NCBI GenBank assembly: GCA_947631965.1
Contig: CANRNL010000007.1
Span: forward strand, 1 to 64,000
DNA length: 64,000 bases
Reading direction: 5' to 3'
From: an uncultured Clostridia bacterium
Lineage (GTDB): Bacteria; Bacillota; Clostridia; Monoglobales; Monoglobaceae
In this document: positions 57,264 to 64,000 of the stretch, one piece after another
Numbering within the stretch: position 1 is the stretch's first letter
Layout of the letters: the number at the start of each line of letters is the position of its first letter
Program-made: the position numbers and the translations under genes
Notes under the pieces: model-generated
Told to the model about the DNA's origin: nothing
Seen by the model: the letters and a program-made list of their open reading frames with translations, nothing else
Databases searched by the model: none

Positions 57264-57869
57264 TCAGTTCATTTGAAAAACACTTTCGTCAATTTTTTCG
57301 TTCAGCTTGAAGTTGCCGAACTCAACCGTTAAAACGGGTTCTTTGTCAGCACCGCGCGTTTCGATTTTGATTGGCAGATACGTCTTGTTGTCAATCCACA
57401 TACTCTGCTCGGCGCGATAGATATTTCCTCCGCCGCTCGGCGCGTCAAGAACCGTAAACCCGTTTTCCGCACCGCTCACCGTAACGGATGCGTCCTCGCT
57501 TTTAAAATATTCATTAAAAAAGTCGGTGACAAAAATATAATTTTTGTCGCCCGCTATATAATTTTCGAGTGTCTGCGCGCTGCCGCCCGACTTCATATAC
57601 ACATTGCCGCCCGCGCATATATAACTCATATTGTCAAAGTCGATGCGGTACTTGTCGGGCGCGGCATAATACTGTTTAAAGGCATAGCTGTTTCGGGTGA
57701 GGTTTGAAACCACCGTCATGGTTCCCTCCGCCGTATAGGATTCAAGCGAGTTATATATCTTAAAAATATCGGTATATACGCTGTGTTCGCTCTTTTCCGC
57801 CTCTTCGCAGGAGCATAGTGAAATTATCATAAGTATAACGGCAATCACTGCCGATATACGTCTCGTCAA
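57264..57869 (-). CDS. Lipoprotein (outer-membrane-lipoprotein carrier/YdcC-like)
   Basis: Lipobox VILMIISLCSCEE; 201 aa; sits between acpS and alr. Confidence 0.7.
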   Translation of the reverse strand: MTRRISAVIAVILMIISLCSCEEAEKSEHSVYTDIFKIYNSLESYTAEGTMTVVSNLTRNSYAFKQYYAAPDKYRIDFDNMSYICAGGNVYMKSGGSAQTLENYIAGDKNYIFVTDFFNEYFKSEDASVTVSGAENGFTVLDAPSGGGNIYRAEQSMWIDNKTYLPIKIETRGADKEPVLTVEFGNFKLNEKIDESVFQMN

Positions 57870-59086
57870 ACATTCTCCACCCTTTCAAATATCTTGATTG
57901 CATACGGCAAAGCTTCCGCAAGGTCGCCCGCCAGCATACCGAAAACGCCCTTTTCCGCCGCCGCTATGTCGCCCGCCAGACCGTGCAGGAAAACTCCGTC
58001 CGCCGCCGCCTCATACGGCAGCATACCCTGAGCGGCAAGCGACCCTATAACGCCCGCCAGAACATCGCCTGTGCCGCCGGTAGCCATTCCGCAGTTGCCG
58101 GTACTGTTTACATACGTCTCGCCGTCGGGACCCGCGACAACCGTGCGGTGGCACTTCAGCGCAACCGTAACGCCGTATTTCGATGCAAACGCCGCCGCGG
58201 CGCTTTGCGTGTCGCTCAGTATCTCTTTTCCGTCCGCGCCGCTCAGGCGCGACATTTCACCGATGTGCGGAGTTAAAATAACCCGACATTTTTTCTCTTT
58301 TAATATATCTATATTCTCCGAAAGCGCGTTTATTCCATCGGCGTCTATAACAAGCACGCCCTCGTAATCGCAGACAAGGCGGCGAAGTATTTCCGAAATA
58401 TCCGCCGAGCGTCCTATCCCGCAGCCGAACACCACCGCGTCGCTCTTTTGTGCAAATTTTAATATATCCCTGTACGCCGCCTGTGAGATAACGCCGTCGG
58501 TGCATTTGAGAGGCAGGGTCATCGCTTCGGTGAGCTTTGCCGCCGCGATTGGCTGCTCCGACGACGGAACGCCGAGCGTCAAAAGACCCGCGCCGCTCCT
58601 GAGCGCGCCGCGCGACGCAAGGCACGCCGCTCCGGTCATTCCCTTGGAGCCTGCGACTATAAAAATCCGTCCGCAGTTGCCCTTGTGAAAGTCGGAGCGC
58701 CTCACCGGAAGCGGAAACGGCAAATCCGAAACCGCCGCATTTTTATTTTCGCCGCCCGCAACGACCGCAACCGCAGAAACGTCGGAGTGAGAAATGCTTA
58801 CCGAAACCGGTACCGATACGCCTTTGAAAACTATATACGGCTTGCCGAGCGAGCTGTGCAATATCTCAATATCGCGCGGCGAAACGCCGTGAAAACCCGT
58901 TCCGAGAAATTTTACGAACGCCTCTTTTGCGGCGAAACCGCCCGCCGCGCTCTCGTGCGGCTTTGCCTTGGAGCGGATATATTCGATTTCTCTCTCGCTG
59001 AAAATTTTATTTAAAAATTTAGCGTGCTTGTCCATAGCAGACCTTACACGCTCAATTTCCACAATATCAATACCTATATTCTTCAT
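57866..59086 (-). CDS. acpS: Fusion: holo-ACP synthase (AcpS) + ADP/ATP-dependent NAD(P)H-hydrate dehydratase (NnrD)
   Basis: MKNIGIDIVEIERVRSAM...AAKEAFVKFLGTGF...VSISHSDVSAVAVV followed by GRIFIVAGSKGMTGAACLASRGALRSGAGLLTLG...NCGMATGGTGDVLAGVIGSLAAQG. Confidence 0.92.
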   Translation of the reverse strand: MKNIGIDIVEIERVRSAMDKHAKFLNKIFSEREIEYIRSKAKPHESAAGGFAAKEAFVKFLGTGFHGVSPRDIEILHSSLGKPYIVFKGVSVPVSVSISHSDVSAVAVVAGGENKNAAVSDLPFPLPVRRSDFHKGNCGRIFIVAGSKGMTGAACLASRGALRSGAGLLTLGVPSSEQPIAAAKLTEAMTLPLKCTDGVISQAAYRDILKFAQKSDAVVFGCGIGRSADISEILRRLVCDYEGVLVIDADGINALSENIDILKEKKCRVILTPHIGEMSRLSGADGKEILSDTQSAAAAFASKYGVTVALKCHRTVVAGPDGETYVNSTGNCGMATGGTGDVLAGVIGSLAAQGMLPYEAAADGVFLHGLAGDIAAAEKGVFGMLAGDLAEALPYAIKIFERVENV

Positions 59087-59110
59087 ATTTGACCTCTTTA
59101 ACGTCAAAGT

Positions 59111-59650
59111 CTATCCGCGCGGCTCTGTAAACACACGCTTTGGATTATATTTTTTAAACCCGTCGAGGAGTCTGTCGTTCGGATTAAACAAAAGCATTTT
59201 AAGCGTTTCGCCCTCATTCTCGTCGTAAAACAGCATAAAGTACAAATCTTCGGAGTCAATCGACGTGCAGGCATTTATCTTCTTTACGGCTCCGTTCTCC
59301 ATATTGGTCTTAAAGTCCTCGTGGCTTCTGTGCGCCAAAATTTCTATTTTTCTTGCGTTGACCACCGTAACTCTCTTGCGCGAACGTCTGTTTATGATTT
59401 TATCGACGTCCATCTCCCCGTTTGTGAAGATGTATTCGTATTCGAGATTTGTCATTGCGATAACCTTGTAAATGCCCCAGACCACCGCGGCGACTATCAA
59501 AAGCATAAACGTCGAAAGCAACGGAATCGCCCGCAACACGTTCAGAGCCACATAACATATCGCAAGACCGAGTACGAGCGCGAGGCACGAGACAGCAATA
59601 TCCTTGCCCGTCTTTTTTTTCTTGACTATATACTCGTTATAAATATCCAT
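59111..59650 (-). CDS. Membrane protein of unknown function (DUF6106-like)
   Basis: 179 aa, two membrane helices then a conserved-looking soluble C-terminus; adjacent to acpS. Confidence 0.6.
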   Translation of the reverse strand: MDIYNEYIVKKKKTGKDIAVSCLALVLGLAICYVALNVLRAIPLLSTFMLLIVAAVVWGIYKVIAMTNLEYEYIFTNGEMDVDKIINRRSRKRVTVVNARKIEILAHRSHEDFKTNMENGAVKKINACTSIDSEDLYFMLFYDENEGETLKMLLFNPNDRLLDGFKKYNPKRVFTEPRG

Positions 59651-59687
59651 CGTTCATTCCTCTTAATTCTTATCTTTTTCTATGCTT

Positions 59688-60950
59688 TTATCTTTTATCT
59701 GTGTAATTTTTTCCTACCGTATGCGGAGTATGGAACCACTCTCCGCTGTTCTTTTTAAACATTCCCAAGAAAAATACCGGTATCCACGAAAACAGGTACA
59801 ACGCAAATCCGAAAATATTCTTCAGCACGCAAAAATTCAGCTTTTTGTCCCTGTAGAGCGACGCTATCGCAACTATCAGATTCGACATCAAATATGCGTT
59901 CAGCATAATCAGATTAAACGGATTGTACCAGACCGCGCACACCGTAAAATAACAGTGCGGTATTATGGTGGAAACTATCGTAAGCACGTCTATAAATCCG
60001 AGAATAATCAAGCAGGTCGGATAGAGCATATCGCCCCAGAAATTCATAGCCATATGAACGGGCGCGATTTTTCCCTCTCGGAAGCTCTTTTTGAAAAGCG
60101 GGATTATAAAACGCTTCGCAACGTCCGAAAGTCCCTGCATCCAGCGCGTTCTCTGCCTTACCGAGGTAGACATACTGTCGGGCTTTTCGTCATATACGAC
60201 CGCGTCGTGCGCCCAGCCCACCTTTTCGTCGATAAGCGCGAGCTTTAGGGTGAACTCGGTATCCTCCGCAAGACAGGTCGCGCCCCAGCCAATCTCACGA
60301 ATGAGGTCGGACGCTACCGCGAAGCCTGTTCCGCCGAGACGGCAGCCCATTTCCAAAACGCCTCTCGCACGCTGAGAAAGCCTGTTGTTGAGCCAATACC
60401 ACAGCGAATAAGAAAACGCAAGCCACGAACTGTAGGGGTTTTTACTGTCCAGATAGCCCTGAACCGCTCTGTAACCCGAATTTATTTCTCTGTTCATACA
60501 AAGCAAAAAATCGCTCTTGACAACGTTGTCCGCATCAAAAACCACTATATAATCATATTGTTTGTCCGCCTTAAAAATTCTCTCAAACGCATATTCAAGA
60601 GCAAATCCCTTGCCCTTTTTCACCTCGTCGGTGCGCTCGTAAACGACCGCTCCGTACTTCGCCGCAAGAGCGCCGGTGCCGTCTGTGCAGTTGTCGGCAA
60701 CCACAAACACGTCAAAAAGCTCTTTGGGATAGGTGAGTGCGTTAACGCTTTCAAGCAGACCGCCGATAACCTTTTCCTCGTTATGCGCGGCAACAACAAC
60801 CGCAAACGTATTCATTTTTCCGCTGCGCGGTCTCTCTCTCCTGTCAGCCGCAAGCGAAAAAAACGCTATTGCCAGATAATACATACCGAGCAAAAATATC
60901 AGCATTTCAAAAGCAAAAACAGCATATTTCAATCCAATACACTCCTTCAA
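59688..60950 (-). CDS. Membrane-associated family 2 glycosyltransferase
   Basis: FAVVVAAHNEEKVIGGLLES...VVFDADNVVKSDFL...LAEDTEF...RQRTRWMQG. Confidence 0.92.
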   Translation of the reverse strand: MKECIGLKYAVFAFEMLIFLLGMYYLAIAFFSLAADRRERPRSGKMNTFAVVVAAHNEEKVIGGLLESVNALTYPKELFDVFVVADNCTDGTGALAAKYGAVVYERTDEVKKGKGFALEYAFERIFKADKQYDYIVVFDADNVVKSDFLLCMNREINSGYRAVQGYLDSKNPYSSWLAFSYSLWYWLNNRLSQRARGVLEMGCRLGGTGFAVASDLIREIGWGATCLAEDTEFTLKLALIDEKVGWAHDAVVYDEKPDSMSTSVRQRTRWMQGLSDVAKRFIIPLFKKSFREGKIAPVHMAMNFWGDMLYPTCLIILGFIDVLTIVSTIIPHCYFTVCAVWYNPFNLIMLNAYLMSNLIVAIASLYRDKKLNFCVLKNIFGFALYLFSWIPVFFLGMFKKNSGEWFHTPHTVGKNYTDKR

Positions 60951-61165
60951 AATTAGATTATATAATATAAGACAGTTTATTGCAAGTATAATTTATAGAA
61001 AAAAGATACAAATTTACCCTAATTTATCGACTGTATACAATAAAAATTGGACAAAAGAAAACTTTTCTGGTAAAATAAATACAACGTATTTATTTTACGC
61101 GTGCGGCGATGATAAAACATAATCAAAATAATATATAATCAAATTATTATCGGAAGGACAAAATT

Positions 61166-62524
61166 ATGAAAGAAAAAACCGTCTTTATATGTACCGAGTG
61201 CGGCAACGAGGCTTCCAAGTGGTCGGGCAAATGCCCCGCCTGCGGAGCGTGGAACACAATGGTCGAGGAAACGCTGAAAGTGCAAAGCGTCGGCAAACAG
61301 CGCGGACTGTCCGTCAAAACAGCCGACATAAAAAACCTCGAAGAAATTCAAACCGATGACGAGGAGCGCATCTCTACCAACATAGGGGAGCTTGACCGCG
61401 TTCTGGGAGGCGGAATAGTAAAGGGCTCTCTTATACTCGTGGGGGGCGACCCCGGCATAGGAAAGTCCACGATTTTACTGCAAATGTGCCGCTCGCTCGG
61501 CGGCGAAGAAAAAATACTCTATGTTTCGGGTGAGGAGTCGCAGCGCCAGCTCAAGCTGAGAGCCGACCGCCTCAATGTGGCAAACCCCCGTCTGCGCGTT
61601 CTATCCGAAACCTCGATGGAGGTAATAACCGACTGTGTCTATCGGGAAAAGCCCGACATCCTTATCATAGATTCGGTGCAGACCATGTATAACCCGCAGA
61701 TAAACTCCGCCGCGGGGAACGCGGTTCAGATACGGGATGCGGCGGTATCCTTTATGAAAATTGCCAAAGAAGAGGGAATTGCGGTATTTCTGGTCGGACA
61801 CGTCACCAAAGACGGCTCTATCGCGGGTCCCAAAATTTTAGAACACATTGTGGATACAGTTTTATATTTTGAAGGGGAGCGCAGGCAGGTCTACCGCATA
61901 CTTCGCGCCGTTAAAAACAGATTTGGCTCGACAAACGAAATCGGCGTTTTTGAAATGCGCGAGGACGGTCTTGAAGAAGTACCCAACCCCTCTCAGGCTA
62001 TGCTTTCGGGCAGACCCGCCGACACGCCGGGTTCCTGCATAGTTTGCACCATGGAGGGCACGCGTCCGGTTCTGGCTGAAATTCAGGCTCTCGTTTCACC
62101 GACAAATTTCGGAAATCCGCGACGAATGACAAACGGCATCGATTTAAGCCGCGCCCTTATGCTCGCGGCGGTGCTGGAAAAACGGGCGGGACTGCACATC
62201 TCGGCATACGACGCATACATAAACATAGTTGGCGGTCTGCGCATAGTGGAGCCCGCGGTTGACCTCGGCGTAATACTCGCGCTTGCGTCCAGCTTCCGAA
62301 ACACCGCGATAGACAGCGGAGTTGTGGCAATCGGCGAAGTCGGTCTTGCGGGCGAACTGCGCGCCTGCACCTTTCCCGAAGCGCGTATAGCCGAAGCCGA
62401 AAAGCTCGGATTCACAAAGTGTATTGTGCCGGGCATAAATCTTAAAAAGCTCAAGCCGTTCAAGAAAATAGAGGTATTCGGGTTTGACGACATACGCAGC
62501 GCAATAGACGCTTTCGTGCAATAA
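61166..62524 (+). CDS. radA: DNA repair protein RadA
   Basis: FICTECGNEASKWSGKCPACGAWNTM, GGDPGIGKSTILLQ, KNRFGSTNEIGVFEM. Confidence 0.97.
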   Translation: MKEKTVFICTECGNEASKWSGKCPACGAWNTMVEETLKVQSVGKQRGLSVKTADIKNLEEIQTDDEERISTNIGELDRVLGGGIVKGSLILVGGDPGIGKSTILLQMCRSLGGEEKILYVSGEESQRQLKLRADRLNVANPRLRVLSETSMEVITDCVYREKPDILIIDSVQTMYNPQINSAAGNAVQIRDAAVSFMKIAKEEGIAVFLVGHVTKDGSIAGPKILEHIVDTVLYFEGERRQVYRILRAVKNRFGSTNEIGVFEMREDGLEEVPNPSQAMLSGRPADTPGSCIVCTMEGTRPVLAEIQALVSPTNFGNPRRMTNGIDLSRALMLAAVLEKRAGLHISAYDAYINIVGGLRIVEPAVDLGVILALASSFRNTAIDSGVVAIGEVGLAGELRACTFPEARIAEAEKLGFTKCIVPGINLKKLKPFKKIEVFGFDDIRSAIDAFVQ

Positions 62525-62654
62525 TTTAAAGCGGAGACGACGTATGCGGAAATATCCGCGCTCGGATTACAAATAATACTAAAAAAAGCGACAAAATTGC
62601 CTGTTGAAACTTTCACCGCAGCGCGAAAATTTTTCACAAATTTTTTAAAAAAAG

Positions 62655-62683
62655 TTGTAATTTCAGGTAAACTGTGCTATAAT
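62655..62683 (+). promoter_or_regulatory. Candidate sigma-A promoter for the carD-like gene (TTGTAA - 17 - TATAAT)
   Basis: ttgtaa 62655-62660, tataat 62678-62683, about 60 bp before the RBS/start. Confidence 0.5.
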
Positions 62684-62743
62684 TTAGGTATATTTAAGTA
62701 TAATTTTATTCTGTCTTTATACTTTAAGAAAGGATTGTTTAAT

Positions 62744-63217
62744 TTGTTTAATATCGGGGACAAGGTTGTGTACCCTATGCACGGAGCAGGTGTTATCGTT
62801 TCAATTGAAGAAAAGAGAATATTAAACGAGGACCATCAATATTATGTATTAAAAATGCCCGTCGGAGATATGAAAGTTATGCTTCCGATAAACAATGTTG
62901 ACGAAATAGGCGTAAGAGAAATCGTTGACGGCAAAGAGGCTGAAAACGTAATTAAACTGTTTAATGAGTGCGGAGAGGATGACAACAACAACTGGAACAA
63001 GCGCTACCGCGATAATATTGAAAAGCTCAAGTCGGGCGATTTGAGAAAGGTTGCCTGGGTTACCAAAACTTTGCTTCTGCGTGACAAAAAGAAGAGCCTT
63101 TCCAACGCCGAGCGCAAAATGCTTAACAATTCAAAAAACATTCTCATTTCCGAGCTTGTTTTGTCGATGGGAAAGACATATCAGGAAATTGAGGATATTC
63201 TGCTCGGCGCGGTTTGA
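62744..63217 (+). CDS. CarD family transcriptional regulator (TTG start)
   Basis: FNIGDKVVYPMHGAGVIVSIEEKRILNEDHQYYVLKMP; aagaaagga RBS before the TTG. Confidence 0.9.
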   Translation: MFNIGDKVVYPMHGAGVIVSIEEKRILNEDHQYYVLKMPVGDMKVMLPINNVDEIGVREIVDGKEAENVIKLFNECGEDDNNNWNKRYRDNIEKLKSGDLRKVAWVTKTLLLRDKKKSLSNAERKMLNNSKNILISELVLSMGKTYQEIEDILLGAV

Positions 63218-63246
63218 TTTTCCGCTCCCCGGAGGTGCCTTGCGTT

Positions 63247-63963
63247 ATGTTTAAAAGAAAAGAGCGCGAAATTTCCGCGCGCAAAAACCGCGTTGCCGCG
63301 ATTATTGCGGCGGCGGGCAGCGGCAGCCGTATGAAGTCCGACCAAAACAAGCAATTCATTATGCTCGGCGGCGCGCCTGTTCTCGCGCATACCGTCTCGG
63401 CGTTTGAGGAAGCCGATAGCATAGATGAAATAATTATCGTCACCCGCGAGTGTGACATACTTCTCGCGCGGGATTTGGTCGAGGAGTACGGGTTTTCAAA
63501 GGTTTCCTGCATAATAGCGGGAGGCGCGACAAGGCAGGAGTCTGTTTTCAAAGGTCTTAAAGCTGTTTCAAAGGGCACGTCAATCGTGGCAATTCACGAC
63601 GGAGCGCGCCCCTTTATATCTCCCGATAAAATTGACGAAGCGGTGCAAGCCGCGGCGGTCTGCGGCGCGGCGGCAGTCGGCGTAAGGGTTAAAGACACCG
63701 TCAAGGTCGTCGACGAGAACAATATAATAACGCAAACGCTCGACCGCGCGGGTCTGTGGCAAATACAGACTCCGCAGGTGTTCAAATACGACATTATACT
63801 AAGGGCGCACACCGAAAACGTCGACGCGAACGCAACCGACGACTGTGCGCTTGCCGAAATTGCAGGCGCTAAGGTCACAATGCTGGAGGGCAGCTACAGC
63901 AATATAAAAATAACCACGAAAGAGGACTTAATTACAGGAAGAGCAATCTTGGAGGAAAGCTGA
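63247..63963 (+). CDS. ispD: 2-C-methyl-D-erythritol 4-phosphate cytidylyltransferase
   Basis: VAAIIAAAGSGSRMKSDQNKQFIMLGGAPVLAHT...HDGARPFI; ggaggt RBS. Confidence 0.96.
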   Translation: MFKRKEREISARKNRVAAIIAAAGSGSRMKSDQNKQFIMLGGAPVLAHTVSAFEEADSIDEIIIVTRECDILLARDLVEEYGFSKVSCIIAGGATRQESVFKGLKAVSKGTSIVAIHDGARPFISPDKIDEAVQAAAVCGAAAVGVRVKDTVKVVDENNIITQTLDRAGLWQIQTPQVFKYDIILRAHTENVDANATDDCALAEIAGAKVTMLEGSYSNIKITTKEDLITGRAILEES

Positions 63964-63964
63964 A

Positions 63965-64000
63965 ATGGATTTCAGAATAGGATTCGGTTATGACGCGCAC
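63965..64000 (+). CDS. ispF: 2-C-methyl-D-erythritol 2,4-cyclodiphosphate synthase, first 12 codons (truncated by the window)
   Basis: atggatttcagaataggattcggttatgacgcgcac = MDFRIGFGYDAH, the characteristic IspF N-terminus, immediately after ispD. Confidence 0.9.
   Translation, partial: MDFRIGFGYDAH

Overview
The window looks like chromosome from an anaerobic, Clostridia-type Firmicute with sporulation genes and a plant-polysaccharide (pectin/xylan) lifestyle. Most genes from about 1 to 38 kb are on the minus strand. Recognisable blocks: the C-terminus of a Pro/Glu-rich SLH surface protein at the left edge (its real frame is absent from the ORF track); a five-tRNA cluster (Val-Asp-Phe-Gly-Cys); hslO, a cold shock gene and recG; an SbcCD/YhaON-like pair; yebC; an SPFH/NfeD pair; the sporulation/division block yabP-yabQ-divIC-yabR; a pectate lyase and a rhamnogalacturonan-acetylesterase-like SGNH protein; galE and a split transketolase; cysE-cysS-mrnC; a giant SLH protein; a compositionally distinct segment (lctP, a frameshifted remnant, an SLH-GH18 protein); a GH43/kduI/ROK/AraC/GH3/RpiB-like saccharolytic block; acpS::nnrD-lipoprotein-alr-mazE-mazF; and radA-carD-ispD-ispF. 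The strongest unexplained signal is a modular, palindrome-rich intergenic element found twice, about 50 kb apart (3581-3997 and 53937-54133). The two copies share 69 of 73 bases in one module, but an adjacent hairpin and other stems differ in sequence while base pairing is kept. Other points of interest are a rhodanese-like domain at the C-terminus of a very large secreted GH3 protein, a small gene flanked by 32-bp direct repeats, an AcpS-NnrD fusion, a small mazE antitoxin absent from the ORF track, and a frameshifted mobile-element-like remnant. All calls were made by eye; no database search was run.
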